Counted from the first letter of the stretch, positions 45,361-55,945 are shown. The stretch is DNA of 64,000 bases from Branchiostoma floridae (GCF_000003815.2 NC_049996.1:17723699-17787698); one strand, 5' to 3'. The notes: generated by a model from the letters alone, not told the origin. Numbers and translations: made by a program.

Positions 45361-45480
45361 CTGGATATCGAGCCGGTGCTGCTGTATAAAGGTGAGAGAG
45401 AGGGGGGAGTTTGTAGCAATAAACCAGGTCACAGTTCTAACTACAGTTATGTCAGGTCAAAGGTCAAGGCCCCCAACGGT
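45361..45480 (+). repeat. Copy of the preceding exon's end and intron start
   Basis: CTGGATATCGAGCCGGTGCT, GCTGTATAAA and then GGTGAGAG repeat the exon tail at 45218-45250. Intron sequence to TTTTTGTCTGGA is also shared. Used as an exon it would break the frame. Confidence 0.85.
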
Positions 45481-45533
45481 TAACAGTTTTTGTCTGGACC
45501 ATCCTTGACTGATACAGTTTCTTCTTCCACCAG

Positions 45534-45608
45534 GAAAGAAAAAGAAAGGTTACGTAGACCCCAAGAAGGGGAGTATGCTGGCCAGGGCAGACCTGGACTC
45601 AACTCTAG
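45534..45608 (+). CDS. MYRIP: Slac2-like exon, basic
   Basis: Acceptor CTTCTTCCACCAG, donor GTGTGA. The frame GKKKKGYVDPKKGSML, then ARADLDSTL is phase 1 in and phase 1 out (75 nt). Confidence 0.85.
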
Positions 45609-45812
45609 GTGTGAAACTCTTAAATTTGTCTTTCTTGCTTTATTTTCTGTAATTTTTTTTTTTCTATTGATACGGTGGCCTCTGAATTATCATTTATTGT
45701 TATTGCACGATAATTTGTTATTACTTCTTTGCATGTTCTGTAATTCTTAAGTTTTGTCTTTAGTGGTAACTGCACAGTTTATCTTTATTTTCACCCCTTA
45801 TTTGGTTTGTAG

Positions 45813-45926
45813 CATCTATCATGGGTGAGGAAGCCCCGGAGCAGAAAGCGGAGTTCACGACTGAGATGAAGTTCACGGCCGTGTACAAGACAAACGAGTC
45901 AGCCGGCGGGAAGGTCTCCCCCACAG
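45813..45926 (+). CDS. MYRIP: Slac2-like exon
   Basis: Acceptor TTTGGTTTGTAG; donor GTCTTA is weak. The frame SIMGEEAPEQKAEFTTEMKF, then TAVYKTNESAGGKVSPT is phase 1 in and out (114 nt). The weak donor leaves read-through into the intron possible. Confidence 0.82.
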
Positions 45927-46394
45927 GTCTTAGACACAGTCTCTGGTTTCTTAAGATGAGGGCTGAAGGATGTCTGAAGGAAAATTTGATAGGAAAGACT
46001 AAGACAAATTTAAGATCCTCCCATCTCTATCTTATGTGCATACATCAGTAAATCCTTTGTTACATGAAAATTGTTTGAACACTTTTATTCTGCTGTACCT
46101 GCCGAATAGGATATTTCAGCATGATTTTAATCTTTAAACTTTCTGTTTTTTGTAGCACCCGTCTAAATTTACTCAAATACAGGCCTTAGCATTTTACAAC
46201 ATTGAGATTAAACTCTTTCCTTCTATATACTGCTTGATACTTTTTGTTTTGTAATTGTTTTCTCCTGAAAAGTTGGTATCTGTTTTGATCTTCTTTTGAA
46301 CTCAGAGACTTTTATGAGAACTATATGCAGGAGGTCCAAAGTTTAAGAAGTGAGATGCTTTCCTAAGACAGTTTGGTTTGTTTCCTAAACCCAG

Positions 46395-47069
46395 GATCCT
46401 TAGACAGGGACGATCTTCTAGATGAGGACCAAAACTGGATGATTCCAGAACCCCGCCCGAAACGACTTCTCTCACGTAAAATCAGCGGAAGTATCGAGGC
46501 CCTGAACTCGGAGACGCCCCTGGACAAAACTCCGTACGACGACCACGATTCTGTCGTCAGCGAGCCTGATGAGAAAGACGCGTCCGATGATGACATTGCT
46601 GCGGTAGAAAAAGAATCTAGGACACCGACAAACGGGTCACTTTCGCCAGGAGAGATTCGGAAATCAGACTTCGAGGTGGACAAGGTGCAAAAATACGAGG
46701 AAAGAATTGCCAAGGAGCAGAAGCTTAGGAAGAAGCGGGAACTATCACCCAAATCTTCACACGTTTGCAACGAGTTGTGCGATCACGACAAAACGACTGC
46801 ACTTCAGAAGAAAGTACAAGCGAAATCAAAACAACAGAATGTGAACAATGACGAACCCGAGGACAATTTTAACCTGAACAAGTTGGTGCATATACATGGG
46901 AGGTTGGACAGTCTGGACACACAACTTAAAGGAGTGTCGACTAACTCCTCAAGAACAGGGAAGACGAAAAAGAGTCCGAAGGAAAGGAAGCCTTCTGAGG
47001 AAGGATATTATTCTGCCAAAGGAGAGTCGATTTCATCGCCCAGATCAGAGCTCCCAGAGGATTTTACTG
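46395..47069 (+). CDS. MYRIP: Slac2-like exon, acidic/serine-rich (225 codons)
   Basis: Acceptor TTTCCTAAACCCAG and donor GTACTG. It begins SLDRDDLLDEDQNWMIPEPR with RPKRLLSRKISGSIEAL and continues through EKDASDDDIAAVEKE and a Lys-rich stretch to SPRSELPEDFT. Phase 1 in and out. The tail is probably disordered and phosphorylatable, as in the central region of MYRIP/MLPH. No catalytic motif. Confidence 0.9.
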
Positions 47070-47489
47070 GTACTGCTGCTTTGCACCTTACTTTTTATTT
47101 TCTTATTTTGCACTTTGTCATTTCATTTTGATAGAATGAATTGTTTCATTTTTCCTAATCTGTCAGTAACTGTAAAATCTACTACTAGTTCATGCTATAA
47201 TGCTAGACAATAGTCAACCTGAAGCTCATATTTCCTCACATATCAGACTCTAGTTTTCACAGTGATTATTGTCTACCTATGTTGAGATAGATAGATAGAT
47301 AGATGACTATTGAATCCTAGCAGTGACATTTTAATTACAATCAATACACTAAAGGAATGCAAAGAAGAAAAATAAGATGTTTACAATGATATCTTAGTGG
47401 GTCCATATACTCGTCCTCCAGTGCCCAAATCTACCTGACAAAAGTTATGAAATCCAGTTTTAACACAGTTCTTTCCATCTCCTTTGCAG

Positions 47490-47636
47490 ACCACCTGTCA
47501 AAGTCAGCGTTTGACACGTACTCCAAGCGAGTGTCGCAGATCCCGCTGTCCTCCACAGCCAGCTCGCTGTCCTCAGCCTCACCTGACATGGACAGCAGTA
47601 CACCCATCTTCTCTGACTCAGGACCCTCCAGCCCTG
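47490..47636 (+). CDS. MYRIP: Slac2-like exon, serine-rich, seed of a tandem array
   Basis: Acceptor TCTCCTTTGCAG, donor GTGAGG. DHLSKSAFDTYSKRVSQIPL continues to SSASPDMDSSTPIFSDSGPS. Phase 1 in and out. The last ~50 nt plus donor and ~75 nt of intron are repeated four more times downstream. Confidence 0.9.
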
Positions 47637-48217
47637 GTGAGGTTTAATTGTTGTCTGACTGTGCCATTGTAGTCCATTACAAGTCAAGACCCCATAGCCC
47701 TTTTGACTAATGTACCATTTCATGGACAGCAGCAAACCCATCTTCTCTGACTCAGGACCCTCCAGCCCTGGTAAGGTTTAACTGTTGTCTGACTGTGCCA
47801 TTGTAGTCCTTTACAAGTCAAGACCCCATAGCCCTTCTATTGTACCATTAACGTTACATGGACAGCAGCACTCCCATCTTCTCTGACTCAGGACCATCCA
47901 GCCCTGGTGAGGTTTATTTATCGTCTGACTATGCCATTGTAATCCATTACAAGTCAGGACCCCATAGCCTTTTTCCTTTAGATGGACAGCAGTACTCCCA
48001 TCTTCTCTGACTCAGGACCATCCAGCCCTGGTGAGGTTTAACTATTGTCTGACTGTGCCATTCTGGTCATTTACAAGTCAAGACCCCATAGCCTTTTTCC
48101 TTTAGATGGACAGCAGCACTCCCATCTTCTCTGACTCAGGACCCTCCAGCCCTGGTGAGGTTTAAGTGTTGTCTGTCTGTACCATTGTATTTGTTTTCAA
48201 GTCAAGACCCCATAGCC
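47637..48217 (+). repeat. Array of exon-tail/donor/intron units (124-136 bp), running into a gap
   Basis: Copies of ATGGACAGCAG, CCATCTTCTCTGACTCAGGA and CCAGCCCTGGTGAGG have donors at 47771, 47907, 48031 and 48155, after the true donor at 47637. The last two copies are preceded by CCTTTTTCCTTTAG, a good acceptor, bounding 49-nt pseudo-exons 47982-48030 and 48106-48154. The array ends at the N run. Confidence 0.92.
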
Positions 48218-48317
48218 NNNNNNNNNNNNNNNNNNNNNNNNNNNNNNNNNNNNNNNNNNNNNNNNNNNNNNNNNNNNNNNNNNNNNNNNNNNNNNNNNNN
48301 NNNNNNNNNNNNNNNNN
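48218..48317. other. Assembly gap (100 N)
   Basis: A run of exactly 100 N, probably nominal. It begins inside the array. Flanking exon phases (1 before, 0 after) require at least one hidden exon that changes phase. Confidence 0.97.
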
Positions 48318-48723
48318 TGTTTGTGTCCTTCAGTATGCATGATACAATGTTATGTTTGTCACTCCTAGAAAGTGTTTCCTTTTTTCTCAAGCATTGATGT
48401 AGTCAGAGGAAGTAGCTTTGGCATGTCAAAATGGAATGCTGTCATTGTGCTTTTGTTTGTGAACTGTGAATGGTGTTATATTGTGTCGGAAAGACAAGTG
48501 TTATGTGCAGGCATTTTGAGTCAAAGTCTAGTTATTCCTCAATGTATCAAGCCTGGGAGTGCATTGTGTACTTTTTGTAGTCTTTACTGCTTGCTAGCTG
48601 AAGAGCATGTTTTACAGCATGTATGAGTATCGCATGCTTTTAGTTCATCGCCAGATAGCCTACCTTCTATTTCATTGCATTTGCGAATCTCAGTATTGCA
48701 TTCCTGTCTCTCTGCTGGCCCAG

Positions 48724-48789
48724 GAGGTGTTCTTTAACACTGAACAGTTATCCAGCCTCACCGACTACCTTAAAATACTCAAGGAGAAG
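48724..48789 (+). CDS. MYRIP: Slac2-like exon, coiled-coil type
   Basis: Acceptor CTGCTGGCCCAG, donor GTACAT. EVFFNTEQLSSLTDYLKILK then EK, 22 codons, phase 0 both ends. The heptad-like Leu spacing suits the C-terminal coiled-coil segment of Slac2 proteins. Confidence 0.85.
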
Positions 48790-49100
48790 GTACATGTCAT
48801 CATGATTCTACAAGCTCTGTCCACATGTACATGTCATTCTGCAAGCTCTCTCCGTGTGAAAATATGGCAATTTTTAACATCTTTTATCAAGAAAGGGCCT
48901 TTTCTGTTTCTGTCATCCAACACTGCATGTCTCATTTGTTGTTTAGGCTGATTGAATTCATGAATGCGACTTACATCATAGAATCCATTTGTAATCCTGT
49001 TAATTATTTTGTAGTCAAATCTGTTCATCATTGGCCAGAGTTTATCTGTATCAATGCTTCTACTAACCATTGGGACCTCTGCCCCCCTCCCCACATGCAG

Positions 49101-49145
49101 ACCCTTTTGGAAACCACCAGGAATGACCTGGGTCTGCAGACGGAG
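49101..49145 (+). CDS. MYRIP: Slac2-like microexon (15 codons)
   Basis: Acceptor CTCCCCACATGCAG, donor GTAACT. TLLETTRNDLGLQTE, phase 0. It continues the helical register of the previous exon and ends in GLQTE, a further QT[DE] motif. Confidence 0.82.
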
Positions 49146-51315
49146 GTAACTAAGTTAACTCTTGCCGCCTTTTCGTACCCAGCATATATTATTCATACCT
49201 GGCCAACGTCGATCTACATCAAGTAAATCATTACTCAGTTACAGTGGCCCAGACATGGAAATACTTGTACGTGTAACTGTAACAAGTATCAAGCCTTTTT
49301 GCTGAAGCAATAGCAACAGCATGCATGAAATTAAAGACAATTCAATGTACTTGTAGTCTCCATGGAAAAGTTATGATCTTTAGTGAAACACATTTTTGAA
49401 CATGGCTTTCACAACTGCATTTGGAGTGCTTAGAAACTACATAATTACGTTACAGAATGATAGAGAATTTGACTATTTCTTTTGTTCTTTTGCAAACCCT
49501 ATTCCGATTGACTTTTGTTGTAAATGTAGATTTGATGCAAGAATTGGCCTATATCTGGGAGAAAGTTAAACACAACAAGAATGGGCTGATATTTGCTAAA
49601 TCCTCAGCCCCTGACTCTGGAGTCTGATACCACTTCTTGAGGTCGCTGCCTTTTCTTGTACTGTCAATCAAGTGCCTTGGTTCACAATGCAGGGTCTGCT
49701 TGGGGTCTTAAGAGGATGTGGGTGGGTTTGTCCTTATGTGGACTAACCATTAAGATGGGCTAAACATTAAGAAACCCCCATTAAGACCCTCCATCTCCAA
49801 AAACCCTAATCACATTGTTTCCCCTGGTCTAGACTTGAGTATTACCCTGGTAGCTCAGAGGACCACACAGGAGTTATAGCAGTTTCTGTTTCGCTGTTGG
49901 CCCTTCCACATGTTTTAGAGCCAGGGTGTGATCATCGGGCATTCGTAAGACATTCTTTCATGTGTCAGTTTACAAGATTCAGCCGTAACTGTTACAAAAA
50001 AGACAATCTTAGATTCTTGTCAGACATTGGTTCTGACACAGCCTCATTTACAAATCAACGGCATCAAAATCGCAGGACAAATGGGACCGCACAGTTACTC
50101 AGTCCTGCTGAAGTTAGCTTTCCAAAAATTGTTGTTCAGTAGGTAACGGGTCATCGTTTTGCCACCAATTCTGAGTTTGCAGGTACATGTAAGTAGATCT
50201 AGAGTTCATTCTCTGTTCTGTTTATTGCTTGTTATTCCCACTGAGTGTCTTGCAAAGGTTAGACATACTTGTGCATACAATGTATGTCATGTCTTAATGT
50301 CATGTCTTAATGTCATGTCTTAATGGCAGACCACCAGATGCCTCTGTCCTGTAGCTTACACTGTGTGTATGTTGAAGAGGTATCAGTTGGAATGGATCTT
50401 TCCCTATGACTTTTCAATCATTGATGAACTTTACAGTGTACCAGTAGTACCTTAGTTTTGCTTTCCAGAGTTCCAGAGAGATAGACAACATTAACTTTGT
50501 GACCCCGTGGCATTCTGACTCCACTCCTCCCATTGCCGATATTTGTGTTACCGGAAGTTGGGACACAATTATCCGCCAGCCTAAGGGGATTAAAGTGTTA
50601 CGAGTAGGAAATGGGGCATGGTACAAGAAGAGGGCAGGATTTAGAACATTGTGACTGAGTTTAGCCTGGCTTTTGAATAGGGTTGCCAGTGTGCGTGTGG
50701 CAAACAGTGAGGTTGTGAATGGAGAGGTCTTAGTTGTTGTGTCCTGATTCAGAACCAAATTTAATATTTCATTAGAGAAATGTTCTGTGTGACAAACCAT
50801 CTTAATACCCAGTATAAGGTCAGACCATTGGTGTATTCAATAACATCAAGAGTGACAATATAGAGGGAGGGAGTGACTTTCAGTCGCTACCATTTGGCAT
50901 CAAATTGGTACATAACGTTGGTTATGGGTTAGGCATCAGTGAGAAGGCTAACTTTTAGACTATTTCAGCCATCCTTGTGATCAACATTAACTCTGAGTCA
51001 GTCCTTTAGATTTTACTTCCAGATTGATTTCTATGATCAAATCTTCCTAGAAGCTTTCTGTGTGTACTACAAGTCAAACCTGTAACGTCTTTGCAATTTT
51101 CTTGATCAGTAACTCATCCTAAAGGCTTCGCAATAAATTTTATTTTCAAATTCTGTTTGCAGCATAATTTTTGTCGATTTTAAAATTTTTGATAGTTTTG
51201 TTTTAGATATGATTTGCTGTAACCTTTCAGGCTTTAGGTTCCAGCCTCTAGATATCGATCTCCTAAGTAACAATCTTAGTTGCCATGACAATAGCATTGT
51301 TTATTTTCCCCACAG
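49146..51315 (+). other. Intron, ~2.2 kb
   Basis: No exon or TE termini are recognised. A small 14-bp tandem triplet (CATGTCTTAATGT) lies near 50287-50330. Confidence 0.5.
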
Positions 51316-51474
51316 CAAACGGCAGCCCGAGCGGCACGTCAGGTGACCAGCACGGTTCTCACGACCTTGAAGTCTGCGGAACAGGTGAGCCAAGGTCAGC
51401 CTGACGAGGTGCAGACCATCAGTGTGAAGAGGAGGCAGGGCAGCATGGATGAGGCAGAACGGCTGGAGGAGGAG
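51316..51474 (+). CDS. MYRIP: Slac2-like exon
   Basis: Acceptor TTTTCCCCACAG, donor GTGGGA. QTAARAARQVTSTVLTTLKS, then AEQVSQGQPDE to QGSMDEAERLEEE. Phase 0 both ends (53 codons). An internal GTGAGC after GCGGAACAG could act as an earlier in-frame donor. The exon tail is repeated in the downstream intron. Confidence 0.87.
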
Positions 51475-52330
51475 GTGGGACACCCCTTTGTAACAAGTAG
51501 ACTAGTCCAGGATAAGATAGTGAACATAGAGAAATGGGTAGTGATATTTTATAATTAGGGGTCACAAAGTTTCTTAAGACAGGATTAGGCTGAAAGGCTG
51601 GAGGAGGAGGTGGGACACCCCTGTATAGGAAATAGACTGGTCCGGGATAAGATAGTGATCATACAGAAATGGGCTGTACTATTTGGTAACTAGAGGTGAC
51701 AGGATGAGGCCGAACGGCTGGAGGAGGAGGTGGGACACCCCTGTATAGCAAGTAGGATATGGAAGTGGTTGGGTACCGGTACATCGTACCAATAAAAAAA
51801 ATGTTTTTTCTTATTGGACCAGTCCGGAAAAAAAATTTCGATGGACCAGATGTTGGAGCTTTTGTAAAAATAAACAGATTATATGATCAGGAATTCAAAT
51901 GTTTTGGGGTCTTACAGGTGGAAGAAAATAACAAGAGAGAAGTAGTGTAGAGTTTAAGGTCATTTCTACCAAAGAGCTTTCAAATTGATGAAAGCTCCTT
52001 GTTTCTACCCAGTTGTACAGTCAATCATACTTGTAACTTAAAGTAAGTCTTGCAGGATTTCAAAAGCGGAGGTCAAAAACTCGGCCAAACACATTGCTTT
52101 GTAGCGAAATAGACCATTGTTTTGAGTATTGTCCATTCACATGTTTTCAAATACTGAATCAGGTCCAGGTTCAGGTCTGGACCTGATCCTCTGGACCTAA
52201 ATTTTCTGTACCAGTACCCACCCCTAGTAGTGAATATAAATGAATTGGTCAGTACTACTTAATTTGGGGTGAAAAGCTTCTTAAGACAGGACAAGAAAGA
52301 GAGGTAGAGGAGAAGGTAGGACACCCCTTT
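51475..52330 (+). repeat. Array of exon-tail copies interrupted by a MITE
   Basis: GGCTGGAGGAGGAGGTGGGA recurs with donor-like GT at 51610 and 51730 (true donor 51475; spacings 135 and 120). A diverged copy (GAGGAGAAGGTAGGACACCC) lies at ~52305. The MITE at 51766-52227 sits inside the third unit. Confidence 0.88.
51766..52227. mobile_element. hAT-like MITE, second copy, inverted
   Basis: It carries GTTGGGTACCGGTAC at the left and GTACCAGTACCCACCCC at the right, plus the internal GATGGACCAGATGTTGG block that appears in reverse orientation at 10567-10590. Flanks show an AGTG overlap consistent with a decayed TSD. Confidence 0.8.
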
Positions 52331-52478
52331 ATATCAAGTAGACTGGTCCTTAATAAGGTAGTGAACATAAAAAAATGGGCAGTACCACCTGGTAATTAGG
52401 GGTGACATAGATTCCTAAGATAAATGGAGTATTCCTGGATAGCTTTTCCAACACCTGTCTATATTCTCACCTGTCCAG

Positions 52479-52640
52479 GTGTACCTGAATGCCGGGAAGG
52501 TGTTTGCCCTTCAGGAGGACCTGCGACACCTGCAGAACCAGGTGGAGAACATCCAGGAGGACACACCTGAGCCGCAGGTGCGCGCCTTGGAGGAGCGGGT
52601 CACTCGCACCATCGCACAGGTGCAACAGAGCGCTGAGCAT
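52479..52640 (+). CDS. MYRIP: Slac2-like exon, coiled coil
   Basis: Acceptor CTCACCTGTCCAG, donor GTGAGT. VYLNAGKVFALQEDLRHLQN continues to QVRALEERVTRTIAQVQQSA. 54 codons, phase 0. Heptads with Leu/Val at a/d resemble the coiled coil (LEEKI..LTAQVQ-type) near the C-terminus of melanophilin. Confidence 0.9.
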
Positions 52641-52877
52641 GTGAGTACTGACTGTCACAGTGGTATTTTTGGGGAAATGGAGATATTGTTTCTGGTGTGT
52701 GTGTGTGCGTGTTTCCTGTTGTGCCACTTTGTAGGTTGTTTTTTTCTTCATTTCTTATAAAGAAGTTCAAGTTTCTACCATCACAAATACATACGGGTGT
52801 AAAATAACACAATTTTGAACTGTTACATCAAAATTTAAGACTTATTAGAAGAAAACTGAATTTTTTCTCCACTGCAG

Positions 52878-52905
52878 GTACGTAAGAGTCAGGAGAGGCT
52901 CGAGC
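52878..52905 (+). CDS. MYRIP: Slac2-like exon truncated by assembly gap
   Basis: Acceptor TTTCTCCACTGCAG, then VRKSQERLE before the N run. The frame (phase 0) continues the coiled coil. The remainder of the exon and its donor are missing from the assembly. Confidence 0.75.
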
Positions 52906-53005
52906 NNNNNNNNNNNNNNNNNNNNNNNNNNNNNNNNNNNNNNNNNNNNNNNNNNNNNNNNNNNNNNNNNNNNNNNNNNNNNNNNNNNNNNNNNNNNNNN
53001 NNNNN
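52906..53005. other. Assembly gap (100 N) inside an exon
   Basis: Exactly 100 N. The right flank starts with CCCTAACCCTAACCCC, a telomere-type repeat, then leads into a LINE fragment. Repeats probably broke the assembly here. Confidence 0.97.
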
Positions 53006-53021
53006 CCCTAACCCTAACCCC
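53006..53021. repeat. Short telomere-like (CCCTAA)n tract at gap edge
   Basis: Two and a half units of CCCTAA directly beside the gap. The full tract length is unknown. Confidence 0.7.
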
Positions 53022-53059
53022 ACCAATACACCATGTTGCATTTGATGTAATATGGTCTT

Positions 53060-53652
53060 TCAACTTGCCCTTAAAAGATGGTAAACCCTATTCAGCATAT
53101 CAGGGTTCAGGACACATTTCAGAGAAGGGCAGCAAAAATAATCAACAACAACAGTGTTCCAACAACCCCTCTCCCCAGCCTTCAGGAGAGACGAGAGTCA
53201 GCCGTGAAAACTCTCTTCAGTCAGATGCAGGACGCCAAACATCCGCTCCACTCCATGGTTCCCAGCACCAGATTACACAAGACTGGACGGGCGCTACGGA
53301 ACCAAAACCACATGACTGTGCCCAAATGCAGAACTCAAAGATTGCAAAAGTCGTTTCTGTATCAGGCGATAGAACTCCACAACCAGGCCATGTAAATATT
53401 GTTTGACAATTGGACACCAGAACTTTCCAATGACATTGTATATACCGATCTATCTCTTTTAATGTATTTCAATTTTTAAATGTGTATGGTAACATGAATT
53501 ATGCTGTCTCGCAGACTCTTGACATTAATATGTAAAGTTTTATGAATCAATCAGTTGTTAGTGGACACTTGAAGTCTGTGAATTTGTTGCATAATTCAGC
53601 CCGTTTTGGGGCTGCAAAGCACATCTTTCTGAATAAAGTATAAGTAAGTACA
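53060..53652 (+). mobile_element. LINE ORF2 C-terminal fragment and 3' UTR
   Basis: Frame 53078-53395 reads FQRRAAKIINNNSVPTTPLP, then SLQERRESAVKTLFSQM. This is the (Q-x-R-A-A-x-I-I ... L-x-x-R-R) pattern of CR1/jockey-type LINE C-termini. The tail ends GAATAAAGTATAAGTAAGTA. It lies inside the intron after the gap; the 5' part is truncated or lost in the gap. Confidence 0.8.
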
Positions 53653-53837
53653 TGTTGAGATCTTTTAGATTTTTTTCATTTTTTAGTAGAAGGTTCAGTT
53701 TTATCTCTAGATGTTGAAGCATTGACTCATATTTCGTACACATCAAGATCAATAAATCAAACAAAGAACTTACTATAGGCATCTCTAGATGATGATGCAA
53801 TGGCTCATATTTCATCGTACCCTTTCATCCATTCCAG

Positions 53838-53950
53838 GTGGCAGAGGAGCACAACCGCAGGAAAAGCCCGGGGAACAGCCGGCGCCAGTCCAGAACCAAC
53901 TCTAGGACCAACCTAACATCACCAGAGAGAGAGGAGGAGGTCTTTGACAG
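53838..53950 (+). CDS. MYRIP: Slac2-like exon, Arg/Ser-rich
   Basis: Acceptor CATCCATTCCAG, donor GTAGGA. VAEEHNRRKSPGNSRRQSRT, then NSRTNLTSPEREEEVFD. Phase 0 in, phase 2 out, completed to Arg by the next exon. Confidence 0.88.
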
Positions 53951-54197
53951 GTAGGAGTGGGCTTCAAACTACCGGATATGTGAGGGTTTATGATGTAGTT
54001 CTCTTTTCAGGAAAGTGGGTTTAAGCTCTAGTGTGGTTTAAGCTTTAACATACACTTATAGAAACCCTACCCATCAAATTTACTAGTGGATGATAGATGG
54101 AGTCTACAACATTGTAGACCTATTGTTAGGTCTATCTAATGATTCTCTTAATGCAATGGTGACATTTCAGTTTACCATGCATCATACAAACAAAATG

Positions 54198-54409
54198 TAC
54201 TGTAAATGCAGAAATGTTCGCGGTGGATTAATGTTCGCGGTTTTCGCGGTGACCACTTCACCGCGAATTTAAAACCACCGCGAATATTCTTCTATTATGA
54301 TATTAGATTGCAGTCTATGGTGTTACCGCGAACTTAAATCCACCGCGAAAAGTCCTTTTTCCCGCTACCGCGAAATTAAATCCCCGCGAACTTAAATACA
54401 TTTACAGTA
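54198..54409. mobile_element. MITE family D, well-preserved copy
   Basis: Ends TACTGTAAATGCAGAAATGT and ACATTTACAGTA are inverted. Internal arms are rich in TTCGCGG/CCGCGAA. A decayed copy is at 24691-24896. Confidence 0.88.
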
Positions 54410-54674
54410 ATTGATAATGCATTACAGCTAAAACGTATAGTTTGGTCATTGATTCATTTATCTATCTACTGGTCCATCGATCTGCCAATGAATAGATTTA
54501 TTGATCAATTGATTGTTTTTAATGATTGGCTGACTCATTCATTGATGGATCAATTCATTAGCTAATCAGAAGATTGATCGATTGATCAGTTGATTGATTG
54601 ACCTACAAAGGGAAGTTGGTTGGTTGATTGATTCATTAATTGATTGATTGATCAGTAAACACAATCCCCCCCAG

Positions 54675-54828
54675 AAACCTTGCGTACCGAAGCTCCATCA
54701 CGAAGCGGGGCGGTGAGTCTGGTCTGAAGTGGGAGCCGGCGCAGGAACCGCCCCTGGAGCCGGCAGAGCGGCCCACGAGGCTGGCGGACGTGCGCAGGTG
54801 GAGGGCCAAGAACCAGAGAGCAGACTCG
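54675..54828 (+). CDS. MYRIP: Slac2-like exon
   Basis: Acceptor is a C-run plus AG; donor GTAAGA. NLAYRSSITKRGGESGLKWE continues to TRLADVRRWRAKNQRADS. Phase 2 in, phase 0 out. The Arg/Ser character is similar to the melanophilin C-terminal region. Confidence 0.9.
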
Positions 54829-55760
54829 GTAAGACTGATGTGGGACACAAAATTGGGAGAATATAGAAATGATATTAGATGTTTTGGGGGGATATTGCTA
54901 CAGTATTTACAAGTGAGCTTCATACAATGTTTTTGATTGAAGTAATGTGTGACTCAAAGTGAAGATATTTCTTGCCAATATACTTTTCAGTACATATATT
55001 TACATGATGTAGCACAGCATTGGGAGAAGAGCTGATATAGAAATGATATTAGATGTTTTGGGTGGGATACTGCAGTATTTAGAACTCAGTAAGGCTTGGA
55101 GAACAGCAGATTTAGAAATGAACTTAGATATATTTGGGGAATATTGCAGCATTTACAAGTAAGCTTGATATGGTGATTATGATCATTGTAGTAATGTGTG
55201 ACTCAAAGTGACTTCAAGATATTTCTTGCCAATATACTTTTGCAGTACGTATATTTACAGCAGGTCTAGAAATGAGCTTAGATGTTTATTTAAGATATTG
55301 CAGTATTTGCAGGCTTAATATGATGGTTATGATTATTGTAATAATGAGCGACTCAGTGTGGAGAAATTTCTTGCCGTATACTTTAGAATCTGCAGTAGAA
55401 ACTCTGGTCTCATGTTATGATTTTCTGTCACTAACTTTGGACTTCAAAAAGAATTGAAGCAGATACATTTTTCACATTTACATGCTATTTGCTTTGTAGT
55501 TTTGATTTGTGACATCTGATAGCTGATATTAACTTTTGCTAGCTAATGACGACCAACCAGGTTTCACTCTTCATATTTGTAGTTTTGACTTGTAACAAGG
55601 TTTCTAATATAATAGTTAATTATTGGTGATTGGCAATTGTTAGCTGATATTAACTTGTTGTAGTTAGTGGTGACTAACTAGATTTATTCTAGAATTTCAT
55701 TGATGGTATGTTGATATTAACTAAGTACTAACTAACCATCCTGGGTTGTTGGTGTTCCAG
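54829..55760 (+). repeat. Intron with degenerate tandem units
   Basis: Segments with GAAATGATATTAGATGTTTT and GATATTTCTTGCCAATATAC recur (about 54865, 55037; 54964, 55218). The 3' half has diverged copies around AGCTGATATTAACTT. No exon is supported. Confidence 0.6.
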
Positions 55761-55817
55761 TCCCCGGTGAACAGGCGTAAGGTGGAGGGTGAGGAGGTGG
55801 ATAACGGCAACCTGGAT
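55761..55817 (+). CDS. MYRIP: Slac2-like exon (19 codons)
   Basis: Acceptor TTGGTGTTCCAG; donor GTAAAT. SPVNRRKVEGEEVDNGNLD, phase 0. The DNGN end and GTAAATAT donor also occur in the exon at 57263. Confidence 0.78.
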
Positions 55818-55945
55818 GTAAATATTCCTCTTCCCTTCTCATAGGGCATCTTCAAGACTCTCTCTCTCCTCTGCATGACGTCTCAGACGTTGTAAAGCTT
55901 TCTCCCCTTAGATAGGATGTCTTCAAGACTCTCTTTCTCTTTCCC

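Noticed and set aside
45334-45391. Duplicate exon end at 45.36 kb as an alternative exon
   Set aside because: The possible acceptor GTAAACAG gives a 38-nt segment whose phase does not fit the next exon.
53006-53021. Real chromosome end
   Set aside because: The same gene's exons continue on both sides in compatible frames, so this is interstitial or a scaffolding artefact.
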